From assembly GCF_007004545.3 (NCBI RefSeq), contig NZ_CP045503.2, forward strand, positions 1,644,501 to 1,708,500: DNA of 64,000 bases, read 5' to 3'. The position numbers and the translations under genes were made by a program. Numbering within the stretch: position 1 is the first letter of the stretch; every line of letters starts with the position of its first letter. Shown piece after piece: positions 17,416-25,316 of this stretch. The stretch comes from Shewanella eurypsychrophilus. GTDB lineage: Bacteria; Pseudomonadota; Gammaproteobacteria; Enterobacterales; Shewanellaceae. The notes beneath the pieces were generated by a model that saw nothing but the letters and a program-made list of their open reading frames with translations, did no database searches and was not told where the DNA came from.

Positions 17416-17444
17416 TTGATAAATTAGCCTCGGATAGCTATAAT
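17416..17444 (+). promoter_or_regulatory. probable sigma-70 promoter of ybiT
   Basis: TTGATA (17416-17421), a 17-base spacer, then TATAAT (17439-17444): a near-consensus promoter 164 bases before the ybiT start. It implies a leader of roughly 155 bases. Two very short overlapping reading frames (17311-17394 and 17391-17519) lie across it. The promoter reading makes the first of them less likely to be part of the ybiT transcript. Confidence 0.65.
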
Positions 17445-17607
17445 GCCGCGCTTGATTTTTATCCTAGAAGCGTGGGCTTGGAATATTTTCGTCATATCTA
17501 CACTTTATACTCCAGCTAGCTTTGAATCGACTTTAATGAAGCCGATTTAGCTAAGACTCACTGCTACTTTATAGCGCATCTCATAACAGAATTTTGGAAT
17601 TTTACAC

Positions 17608-19203
17608 TTGATTACTACAGCTAATATCACCATGCAGTTTGGCGCTAAGCCACTGTTTGAAAACATCTCAGTCAAATTTGGCGGCGGCAACCGATACGGT
17701 CTGATCGGCGCTAACGGCTGTGGTAAGTCAACCTTTATGAAGATCTTAGGTGGCGAACTTGAACCTACTGGGGGTAACGTTTCTTTAGACGTGAACGAGC
17801 GTTTAGGTAAGTTAAGCCAGAATCAGTTTGGTTACGAAGAGTTCAACGTTATTGATACCGTGATCATGGGTCATGAAGAACTTTGGGAAGTGAAAAAAGA
17901 GCGTGACCGTATCTACTCTCTGCCTGAGATGACTGAAGAAGATGGTATCAAGGTTGCTGAGCTTGAGATGGAGTTTGCTGAGATGGACGGTTACACCGCT
18001 GAATCTCGTGCGGGTGAACTGCTAATGGGCGTAGGTATTGGTGTTGATCAACACTTTGGCCTAATGGGCGAAATCGCTCCAGGCTTTAAACTTCGTGTTT
18101 TATTGGCCCAGGCACTATTCTCAGATCCAGATGTGCTGCTTCTCGATGAGCCTACCAACAACTTGGACATCGATACTATTCGCTGGCTACAAGAGATGTT
18201 GAACCAGCGTAACAGCACCATGATCATCATTTCTCACGATAGATATTTCTTAAACTCAGTGTGTACTCATATGGCTGATTTGGATTACGGCGAACTACGC
18301 CTATTCCCTGGTAACTATGATGAGTACATGATGGCGGCTCAACAGTCTCGTGAGCGTTTGATGTCTGATAATGCGAAGAAGAAGGCACAGATTGCTGAAC
18401 TTCAAGGTTTCGTCGCGCGTTTCTCGGCTAACGCATCAAAGGCTAAGCAGGCGACATCACGTGCTAAGTTAATCGATAAGATTAAGATTGATGCAGTAAA
18501 AGCATCGAGTCGTGTGAATCCGTTTATTCGCTTCGAGCAAGAGAAGAAATTGTTCCGTAACGCCTTGATCGTCGAAGAGCTAACTAAAGGCTTCGATAAC
18601 GTTCCACTATTTTCAGGCATTAATATCATGGCTGAAGTTGGCGAGCGTATCGCAATTCTTGGTGAAAACGGTGTAGGTAAGACGACATTGTTACGTACGC
18701 TTATTCACGATATCCCACAGGATAGCGGTACCATTCAATGGTCTGAAAACTCAGCGATTGGTTACTACGCACAGGATCATGAGTCAGATTTCGAAAATGA
18801 CATGACCTTGTTTGATTGGATGAGCCAGTGGCGCAAAGAAGAAGATGACGATCAGTCTGTTCGTGGTTATTTAGGCCGTATGCTATTTGGCTCTGATGAC
18901 ATTAAGAAGTCAGTTAAAGTGCTTTCAGGTGGTGAGAAAGGGCGGATGTTATTTGGTAAGCTGATCATGCAGAAGCCAAATATCTTATTGCTGGATGAGC
19001 CAACTAACCACATGGATATGGAATCAATCGAGTCATTAAACAATGCACTCGAAATGTATGAAGGCACCTTGATGTTTGTCAGCCATGACCGTGCATTTGT
19101 ATCATCTCTTGCGACTCGTATCATAGAGATCAGTAAAGATGGCATCAACGACTTCAAAGGAACTTATGATGAGTTCTTGGCGAGTAAAGGTGTTGAGGCT
19201 TAA
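17608..19203 (+). CDS. ybiT: ABC-F family ATPase, YbiT type
   Basis: Soluble, ribosome-associated ATPase of the ABC-F family, 531 residues, with two tandem nucleotide-binding domains and no membrane segments. The first domain has Walker A GANGCGKS and Walker [13 protein letters not shown]; the second has GENGVGKT and [12 protein letters not shown] with signature LSGGEKGR. The start is TTG at 17608, giving [12 protein letters not shown], which aligns with the E. coli YbiT N-terminus as I remember it; the first ATG (17632) would remove this part. A strong terminator follows. These proteins act on stalled or specialised translation states. The exact role is not settled. Confidence 0.92.
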   Translation: MITTANITMQFGAKPLFENISVKFGGGNRYGLIGANGCGKSTFMKILGGELEPTGGNVSLDVNERLGKLSQNQFGYEEFNVIDTVIMGHEELWEVKKERDRIYSLPEMTEEDGIKVAELEMEFAEMDGYTAESRAGELLMGVGIGVDQHFGLMGEIAPGFKLRVLLAQALFSDPDVLLLDEPTNNLDIDTIRWLQEMLNQRNSTMIIISHDRYFLNSVCTHMADLDYGELRLFPGNYDEYMMAAQQSRERLMSDNAKKKAQIAELQGFVARFSANASKAKQATSRAKLIDKIKIDAVKASSRVNPFIRFEQEKKLFRNALIVEELTKGFDNVPLFSGINIMAEVGERIAILGENGVGKTTLLRTLIHDIPQDSGTIQWSENSAIGYYAQDHESDFENDMTLFDWMSQWRKEEDDDQSVRGYLGRMLFGSDDIKKSVKVLSGGEKGRMLFGKLIMQKPNILLLDEPTNHMDMESIESLNNALEMYEGTLMFVSHDRAFVSSLATRIIEISKDGINDFKGTYDEFLASKGVEA

Positions 19204-19234
19204 CTTCTCTCACCCTGCTTAATGCGCCGTCAAT

Positions 19235-19265
19235 AAAACCAGTTAGCTAGCTAACTGGTTTTTTT
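19235..19265 (+). terminator. rho-independent terminator of ybiT
   Basis: The perfect 20-base palindrome CCAGTTAGCTAGCTAACTGG (19239-19258) is flanked by AAAA and a run of seven T in the plus direction, 31 bases after the ybiT stop. Confidence 0.9.
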
Positions 19266-19401
19266 ATATCCAGTTTTTGACTCGTCATTGCTGTTCATTA
19301 GTTTCACTAAACCCGTAATTCTTCCAGTTGCTGTATCTTGCCTCACTTCCTATCATTTCTCGCTCAAATTTATGCAGTTCTCAACTCTACCTGGTCAATA
19401 A

Positions 19402-20079
19402 ATGAAAACCACATTAGCTTATCTTCCTCCGTTCATTTTATGTTGTCTATTCTCTTCCTATTCAGTGGTTGCTCAACAGAGTGAAACTGATGAGAAGGAC
19501 GGAAGTATGAAAGAGCAAAAACATCATGAAGATCCTACGCGGATCTTAACTCGCGTTGGAGTTGGCTATGATGGACAGCTGACGTTTAATGGAACCTTAG
19601 GCTTGGATGAGACTCGTATGATAAGAGGCCAAATAAATGAAGATGCTAGTGAATGGCAATTAGGCGGTTCTTGGCTGTTTGAAAAGGGAATTTTAAATGT
19701 TTATATGAATGGCCATGAACAGAGGAATACTTACAGTATTGGTACCTTTGTTCCCTTGAATAAGCTAGGTGTCGATACGGGAAAGTGGCAAGTGTTTCCC
19801 ATGGCGGGGGCCAATTTTGTCGAGGGTAAAAAGGGTAACTCAAATAGCACTGGTGCCTATGTTGGCGGTTTTGTTATCCGCCCAATCAATGAACATTGGT
19901 CTGTTTTAGCTTATAGCGGGATCTCGGCTGGCAGCAGTGATTATCTTGGTGTGTGGGGCGGTGTGGGTGCTAGCTATAAAATCACCAGCAAACAGAGCAT
20001 TCGGTTGATGGCAAGCTACTCTGAAGATAGTTATCGCACCGACAACAAGGTCAGCATCTCCTATAGCTATGAATTTTAG
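19402..20079 (+). CDS. putative outer-membrane beta-barrel protein
   Basis: A 225-residue protein with a signal peptide (hydrophobic residues of about 4-23, cleavage near SVVAQQ). The body consists of alternating short strands rich in Gly, Tyr, Ser and Thr and ends VSISYSYEF. A terminal Phe and alternating pattern are typical of outer-membrane barrels. A charged segment (KEQKHHEDPTRI) follows the signal. The ribosome site is poor. I cannot name the family; an 8- to 10-stranded barrel is likely from length. Confidence 0.6.
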   Translation: MKTTLAYLPPFILCCLFSSYSVVAQQSETDEKDGSMKEQKHHEDPTRILTRVGVGYDGQLTFNGTLGLDETRMIRGQINEDASEWQLGGSWLFEKGILNVYMNGHEQRNTYSIGTFVPLNKLGVDTGKWQVFPMAGANFVEGKKGNSNSTGAYVGGFVIRPINEHWSVLAYSGISAGSSDYLGVWGGVGASYKITSKQSIRLMASYSEDSYRTDNKVSISYSYEF

Positions 20080-20105
20080 TTCAAACATTAGGGATTAGGT
20101 TTATT

Positions 20106-20133
20106 AGAACCTAGAGCCTGGACCCTAGGTTCT
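20106..20133. terminator. CTAG-rich hairpin between convergent genes
   Basis: Arms AGAACCTAG (20106-20114) and CTAGGTTCT (20125-20133) pair perfectly across a 10-base loop. It sits between the convergent barrel-protein gene and the aminopeptidase gene and may terminate either one. It shares the CCTAGAACC/CTAGGTTC words with hairpins at several other gene ends in this window. Confidence 0.6.
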
Positions 20134-20144
20134 TTGCTTTAAAC

Positions 20145-21506
20145 TTACTTAGTAAAACGTGTTTCTAGGTAGTCAAATACTGCGCGAATACCAAAGGCTT
20201 CTCCACCGATTGGGCGGCCTGGTAATTTACGACTATTCCAACCCATCACATCGAAGTGACTCCAGCTGATATCTTCATCGACAAAGGCTTCAAGATAAAG
20301 CGCTGCAGTTATGGCACCACCTTGAGGAACACGGCCACAGTTGGCTAAATCGGCAATATCACTGCAGGTTAGCTCAAAGTAAGGCTTGTGCAGCGGCATG
20401 CGCCAGATAGGATCTTGTACATTTAGGCCTGATTGAGTCATGTCGGCGGCAACTTGGTCATCATTACTGAAGAAACCTGGCAGCTCGGTACCCAGAGCGA
20501 TACGCATAGCACCGGTTAAGGTAGCGAAATCTATCATCAACTCAGGCTTGTCATTGTTGGCTTCGGCTAACGCATCACACAGTACCAGGCGACCTTCGGC
20601 ATCGGTATTATCAATCTCGACAGTGATGCCTTTACGGGTCTTAATCACATCACCAGGACGGAACGCATTTGCCGATACCGCATTCTCAACCGCTGGAACC
20701 AATACACGCAGACGGATCGGTAAGTTACTGGCCATGATTTGGTGAGCCAGACCGATAACGTGAGCGGCGCCGCCCATATCTTTCTTCATCAAGCGCATGC
20801 CTGCGCCTGGTTTTAGATCTAAGCCGCCCGAGTCAAAACACACGCCTTTACCGACTAAGGTAACCAGAGGCGCATCTTTGTCACCCCAGGTAAGATCGAT
20901 TAAACGAGGCTGGTTTTCACTGGCGCGGCCTACCATATGAATGGTTGGGTAGTTCTGTTCTAGTAGTTCATCGCCGATGATTTGAGTGACGCTTGCACCA
21001 AACTCGGTGGCTAAGCTTTCCATTATCTCACCAAGATGCTGTGGCATCATATCGGCGGCTGGGGTATTGATTAAGTCACGAACGATAGAGACTGAGCGAA
21101 CTAGCTTCTGGGTTTCATCAACCTGAGCTTGAGTGGGTAATACAAGTAGCGGATAGTTTTTTTCATTTTTCTTGTAACGGTCGAACTTGTAAGCACCGAG
21201 TCCCCAGCTAAATGCTGCAACTTTGATTTGCTCATCAGTGCCTTGGAGCGAGTATTGGCCTGCAGGAAGCTGATTGACTAAGTCGCCGCACACCCAGTAT
21301 GAATCGGTCTCTTTGGTCACATAAATCGCTTGAGATAGCTCACCCGAGCTGTTTGGAATGATGCTCATGCCTTTGCCATCGAACTGAGTTGTCGACAACC
21401 AGTTAGTGGTTTGGACATCTTGCTCGGCTAACCAAGCTGCATATGCATCTGTGTGTAATATGGTGAGAGGGGTGCCTTTGACACCTGAGATCAATAGTTC
21501 AGTCAT
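20145..21506 (-). CDS. M17 leucyl aminopeptidase family protein
   Basis: Cytoplasmic dinuclear-metal aminopeptidase of 453 residues. The C-terminal catalytic domain carries VGKGVCFDSGGLDLKP and KKDMGGAA, metal ligands and the catalytic Lys region, then NTDAEGRLVLCDAL, the M17 signature with Asp and Glu ligands and the catalytic Arg. The N-terminal domain (about residues 1-150) is divergent. It is closer to the shorter PepB-like or general M17 group than to PepA (about 500 residues). It stands alone on the minus strand, with no operon partner evident. Confidence 0.88.
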   Translation of the reverse strand: MTELLISGVKGTPLTILHTDAYAAWLAEQDVQTTNWLSTTQFDGKGMSIIPNSSGELSQAIYVTKETDSYWVCGDLVNQLPAGQYSLQGTDEQIKVAAFSWGLGAYKFDRYKKNEKNYPLLVLPTQAQVDETQKLVRSVSIVRDLINTPAADMMPQHLGEIMESLATEFGASVTQIIGDELLEQNYPTIHMVGRASENQPRLIDLTWGDKDAPLVTLVGKGVCFDSGGLDLKPGAGMRLMKKDMGGAAHVIGLAHQIMASNLPIRLRVLVPAVENAVSANAFRPGDVIKTRKGITVEIDNTDAEGRLVLCDALAEANNDKPELMIDFATLTGAMRIALGTELPGFFSNDDQVAADMTQSGLNVQDPIWRMPLHKPYFELTCSDIADLANCGRVPQGGAITAALYLEAFVDEDISWSHFDVMGWNSRKLPGRPIGGEAFGIRAVFDYLETRFTK

Positions 21507-21662
21507 GTTGGAGTTATGCTCGCTGCTGCTTATATCAATTTGAAGGGAAGTTTATTCTTATTCGATTGACTAGAATAGCAGGCAATCGCCTTGTATGAAA
21601 GGCGCATGAGGGCAGAGAAAGCAGTAATAAAGGCAGTTTAAAAAGGGGAACAGGGGTAAGCG

Positions 21663-22058
21663 CTACTTCTCACTCTTAGCGAGTCTGCTCGAACGCTTTC
21701 TCTTCATTTCTGATAGATTATTAAATGAGCTTGGCAACACATCAACCCCTACCATTTTTCCGAGCTTGACGACTAGAGGGATGGTGATTGGCGCAAAGGG
21801 CAAAACCGCAAACACACCCAGACTCAATCCCTTTAACAGATCGGCAAATTGCTTGTTGGCTTGATTGAGCTCTTCACGGCTAGCTTGTTTTTTGGTGTAA
21901 CGCTTATAGGTGACCAACATATCTTTGGTCTCCTGTTTTTCTTGGGATAAGGCGTCTTTCAAAACGAGCATGTCGCGTTTTAAACGCAACCAGAAACGCT
22001 TCCTACCGATGCGAAATACGCGCACTGGGGCTTTGTGAATATGGGCATAGATTTTCAT
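21663..22058 (-). CDS. LETM1-like domain protein
   Basis: A 131-residue protein if translation starts at the ATG at 22058 (MKIYAHIHKAPVRVFRIGRK); the frame is open to a TTG at 22118, which would add 20 basic residues. The region LLKGLSLGVFAVLPFAPITI followed by KLGKMVGVDVLPSSF resembles the conserved hydrophobic-proline block of LETM1-like proteins, whose members bind ribosomes in mitochondria. The middle is a charged helix (DALSQEKQETKDMLVTY), and the tail is basic. No strong ribosome site decides the start. The function in bacteria is unknown to me. Confidence 0.6.
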   Translation of the reverse strand: MKIYAHIHKAPVRVFRIGRKRFWLRLKRDMLVLKDALSQEKQETKDMLVTYKRYTKKQASREELNQANKQFADLLKGLSLGVFAVLPFAPITIPLVVKLGKMVGVDVLPSSFNNLSEMKRKRSSRLAKSEK

Positions 22059-22215
22059 GGCGCGGATTGTCTCATAGCCAACCCTATGGGGATAGAGGCG
22101 ATAGCGCTTTTGTTGCAAGCATTTGTCACAAGTTTTCTCATTGAGTTTAATCTCGCTCTAAAAAGGCTAAGTAGCGCTTGTGTAGCGTTTGATGTAAACC
22201 GTCAAATACAGATGC

Positions 22216-22279
22216 TTTGTCGACAATGTATGGTTTTTTGTTTGACCATTTAACCTAATGTGGCTATATTGTCGACAAT
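22216..22279 (+). promoter_or_regulatory. two PrpR operator boxes
   Basis: The palindromes TTTGTCGACAAT (22216-22227) and ATTGTCGACAAT (22268-22279) lie before prpR, centred 52 bases apart. ATTGTCGACAAT matches my recollection of the motif assigned to the GntR-type PrpR of Shewanella. A third core, TTGTCGACAA, is inside the prpR coding region at 22423-22432. Three copies of a 10-bp palindrome within 220 bases are not expected by chance. Autoregulation and operon control are inferred. Confidence 0.75.
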
Positions 22280-22308
22280 CGAATAAAAAAGAAGCTCTAA
22301 TTAAAGGT

Positions 22309-22974
22309 ATGACATTTTTTAGCGAACAGCCAGTCACAGCGGCAGATAAGACCTTTATTCAATTACGGAAAGATATTGTTGAAGGTGAGATCCCATCGGG
22401 AACCAAGCTGAGTGAAACTGAGTTGTCGACAAAGTACGCCGTTAGCCGTGCCATAATTCGTGAAGCCATTAATCGCTTAGCGTCTTGTCATATTGTCGAG
22501 CGTAAAGCCAATGTGGGTGCCCGTGTGGTGTCGCTCACTAATGAAGGTTTAGTTGAGCTTTATCAGGTACGTGAATCCTTAGAAGGAATGGCAGCTAGAT
22601 TAGCGGCTAAGAATATGACCACAAGTGAGATAGATGATCTCAATCAGCTGTTAAATTCCCACTTTGATGAAGTCAAAAGTGGTGAGTCTTACTACCAAGA
22701 AGCCGGTGATGTCGACTTTCATTACCGCATCATAGTCGGCAGTAAGAATAAGCACCTTATCTCAATGCTCATCAATGGCATCTATCACTTGGTTCGCATG
22801 TACCGGGTACAGCTAGGTATGGCGGGTCCTAGGGTAACAACAGCGTTTGATGAGCATAAGCATATCGTACAAGCCATTTCTAACCGTGATGAAGAACTCG
22901 CTGAGATATTGATGCGTCGCCACATCATGTATTCGAAAAATAACGTAGAGAAAAATTTATCCCAAAGCCGTTAA
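22309..22974 (+). CDS. prpR: GntR-family regulator of propionate catabolism
   Basis: FCD-type GntR regulator of 221 residues. The N-terminal winged helix has LSETELSTKYAVSRAIIREA (about residues 36-55). The C-terminal all-helical FCD domain has YQVRESLEGMAARLAA and DFHYRIIVGSKN. I place the start at the ATG at 22309 because the upstream ATG at 22258 would put the operator at 22268-22279 inside the gene. It heads the prpB-prpC-acnD-prpF cluster 51 bases downstream. It is not the sigma-54 type PrpR of enterics. The likely effector, a 2-methylcitrate-cycle intermediate, is inference. Confidence 0.82.
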   Translation: MTFFSEQPVTAADKTFIQLRKDIVEGEIPSGTKLSETELSTKYAVSRAIIREAINRLASCHIVERKANVGARVVSLTNEGLVELYQVRESLEGMAARLAAKNMTTSEIDDLNQLLNSHFDEVKSGESYYQEAGDVDFHYRIIVGSKNKHLISMLINGIYHLVRMYRVQLGMAGPRVTTAFDEHKHIVQAISNRDEELAEILMRRHIMYSKNNVEKNLSQSR

Positions 22975-23025
22975 TCAAGACGACCTCGGGTATTTTAAAA
23001 ATTAAGTAGCAATATAAGAGAGGGA

Positions 23026-23907
23026 ATGATGAGCGCAGGCAAGAAGTTTCGTCAGGCACTAGCCGACAATCAACCGCTGCAGATAGTGGGCACCATTAAC
23101 GCGTACAGCGCCATGATGGCCAAACAAATTGGACATCAGGCTATTTATCTTTCCGGTGGCGGTGTTGCTAATGCCTCATACGGCTTGCCCGATTTAGGCA
23201 TGACCTCACTGAACGATGTGATTGTCGATGTGCAGCGCATTACAGCGGCTTGTGACTTACCTTTAATGGTCGATATCGATACTGGTTGGGGCGGGGCGTT
23301 CAATATTGCTAAGACCATACGAGATATGGAAAAAGCCGGCGCTGCAGCCGTGCATATGGAAGATCAGGTTGCTCAGAAGCGCTGTGGTCATCGCCCGAAC
23401 AAGGAGATTGTCTCTACCGATGAGATGGTCGACCGTATTAAAGCGGCTGTCGATGCCCGCACAGATCCAGATTTCTTCATCATGGCCCGCACTGACTCTT
23501 TCGCTCAGGAAGGACTCGAAGCTGCTATTGCGCGTGCCAAGGCTTATGTGGCTGCAGGCGCTGACGGCATCTTTGCCGAAGCGGTAAAAACTGAGGAGCA
23601 TTACCGTGCATTCTCCGAGGCATTAGATGTGCCTATTTTGGCTAATATCACCGAATTTGGCCAGACCGAGTTGTGGAACAAAGAGCAGCTGGGCGAGTGG
23701 GGGTGTGCCATGGTGCTTTACCCATTGTCGGCATTTCGTGCCATGAACAAGGCGGCGGAGATGGTCTATCAAACTATCCTTAGCGATGGCGATCAAAAAG
23801 CGGTCACCGATAAGATGCAGACCCGTATGGAGCTGTACGATTACCTGGGCTACCACGATTATGAGCAGAAGTTAGACGTGCTCTTTAGCGAAGGTAAGAA
23901 CAAATAA
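23026..23907 (+). CDS. prpB: 2-methylisocitrate lyase
   Basis: Cytoplasmic Mg-dependent lyase of 293 residues that splits 2-methylisocitrate into pyruvate and succinate, the last step of the 2-methylcitrate cycle. The isocitrate-lyase-superfamily catalytic loop reads [10 protein letters not shown], the version typical of Prp[18 protein letters not shown] holds the metal-binding Asp residues. GAGAGGGA is the ribosome site and fits the second ATG (23029) slightly better. It is the second gene of the prp cluster. Confidence 0.94.
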   Translation: MMSAGKKFRQALADNQPLQIVGTINAYSAMMAKQIGHQAIYLSGGGVANASYGLPDLGMTSLNDVIVDVQRITAACDLPLMVDIDTGWGGAFNIAKTIRDMEKAGAAAVHMEDQVAQKRCGHRPNKEIVSTDEMVDRIKAAVDARTDPDFFIMARTDSFAQEGLEAAIARAKAYVAAGADGIFAEAVKTEEHYRAFSEALDVPILANITEFGQTELWNKEQLGEWGCAMVLYPLSAFRAMNKAAEMVYQTILSDGDQKAVTDKMQTRMELYDYLGYHDYEQKLDVLFSEGKNK

Positions 23908-24112
23908 CCGTTCGCAAAAAAGGCGGTAAATAAAGAATATTCTAAGTTAGCAGATTTAAGCCTGGCGAGTGTTGATTGATTAACTGCTCGCCGGGAGATT
24001 ATAGCGTCATAAAACCTTACAAAAAGCGTGATAAAAATAGATGACCCGTTATCAAAACTCTGTGAAGGAAAGACAGAGGCGAGGTCACAAAAAACAAATT
24101 GAGGAGAGAGCA

Positions 24113-25237
24113 ATGGTTGATAAAAAATTAAGTGGTGCAGGTCTACGTGGTCAAAGTGCTGGCGAAACGAGTCTTTGTACAGTGGGAAAATCTGGCAGCG
24201 GCTTAACCTATTGTGGTTATGATGTATCAGATCTCGCCGATAATGCCACATTTGAAGAGGTGGCTTATCTGCTGTTTAACGGTGAACTGCCAACGCTCGA
24301 TCAGTTGGCGACCTACAAGGCAGAACTTAACAGCCTACGCGATCTTCCTCAGGCGCTAAAAGAGGTGCTGCAACGCATTCCACAAGATGCTCATCCTATG
24401 GATGTGATGCGCACAGGTTGCTCATTTTTAGGTAACTTAGAGCCAGAGAATGATTTTTCTGAGCAAAACCGTGCAGCTAACCGTCTACTCGCCGCATTCC
24501 CTGCCATCATGTGTTACTGGTACAAGTTTAGCCATGAAGGTGTCGAGATAGATTGCGTCACCGATGAAGACTCAATCGGCGGGCATTTCTTGCATCTTCT
24601 CAATGGCAAAGCTCCCTCTGAGCAACATCGCCGCGTGATGGATGTGTCACTCATTCTGTATGCCGAGCATGAGTTTAACGCCTCGACCTTTACCGCTCGA
24701 GTATGTGCATCAACATTATCAGACATGTTCTCTTGTGTTACCGGCGCTATCGGTACTTTGCGCGGTCCGCTACATGGCGGCGCCAATGAAGCGGCAATGG
24801 ACATGATCCAGACTTTTAGTTCACCTAAAGATGCCAAGGTGCAGATGGCGGGCATGCTCGAGCGTAAAGAGAAGATCATGGGCTTTGGTCATGCTATTTA
24901 TCGCACCTCAGATCCACGTAACGTGATCATCAAAGCCTGGTCTGAGAAGCTGGCTCATGAGCATGGTGATACCAGTCTTTACGACATATCAGTCGCCTGT
25001 GAAGAGTTTATGTGGGACAGCAAGAAACTCTTCTGTAATGCGGATTTCTTCCATGCCTCGGCTTATCACTTCATGGGTATTCCAACTAAGTTGTTTACCC
25101 CAATTTTTGTCTGTTCACGCCTAACAGGCTGGGCGGCGCACGTGATGGAGCAGCGTACCAATAATCGCATCATTCGTCCGAGCGCCGATTACACCGGTAG
25201 TGAGCCACGTAAAGTGACGCCAATCGAAGCAAGATAA
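24113..25237 (+). CDS. prpC: 2-methylcitrate synthase
   Basis: Citrate-synthase-family enzyme of 374 residues that condenses propionyl-CoA and oxaloacetate to 2-methylcitrate. The catalytic His residues lie in GPLHGGANEAAM and GFGHAIYRTSDPR; the Asp region is at SVACEEFMWDSKK. The start at 24113 (MVDKKLSGAG) follows the strong site GAGGAGAG and gives the usual length. A longer frame to 24041 lacks support. It consumes the propionyl-CoA made by the ivd operon at 2878-10937. The 205-base gap from prpB shows no further gene. Confidence 0.94.
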   Translation: MVDKKLSGAGLRGQSAGETSLCTVGKSGSGLTYCGYDVSDLADNATFEEVAYLLFNGELPTLDQLATYKAELNSLRDLPQALKEVLQRIPQDAHPMDVMRTGCSFLGNLEPENDFSEQNRAANRLLAAFPAIMCYWYKFSHEGVEIDCVTDEDSIGGHFLHLLNGKAPSEQHRRVMDVSLILYAEHEFNASTFTARVCASTLSDMFSCVTGAIGTLRGPLHGGANEAAMDMIQTFSSPKDAKVQMAGMLERKEKIMGFGHAIYRTSDPRNVIIKAWSEKLAHEHGDTSLYDISVACEEFMWDSKKLFCNADFFHASAYHFMGIPTKLFTPIFVCSRLTGWAAHVMEQRTNNRIIRPSADYTGSEPRKVTPIEAR

Positions 25238-25248
25238 GTGCTCAGGTG

Positions 25249-25287
25249 CTAGGTCCGAGTTCCTAGAACCTAGGAACTCGGACCTAG
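25249..25287. repeat. 18-bp CTAG hairpin between prpC and acnD
   Basis: Perfect arms CTAGGTCCGAGTTCCTAG (25249-25266) and CTAGGAACTCGGACCTAG (25270-25287) surround the loop AAC. This would be one of the most stable RNA hairpins in the window, yet it lies between two genes of one pathway and has no T-run. It may set relative expression or protect the upstream mRNA. It shares words with hairpins at other gene ends here. Confidence 0.85.
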
Positions 25288-25316
25288 TTGTTAGCTTTCA
25301 AATAAGTGAAACGCAT

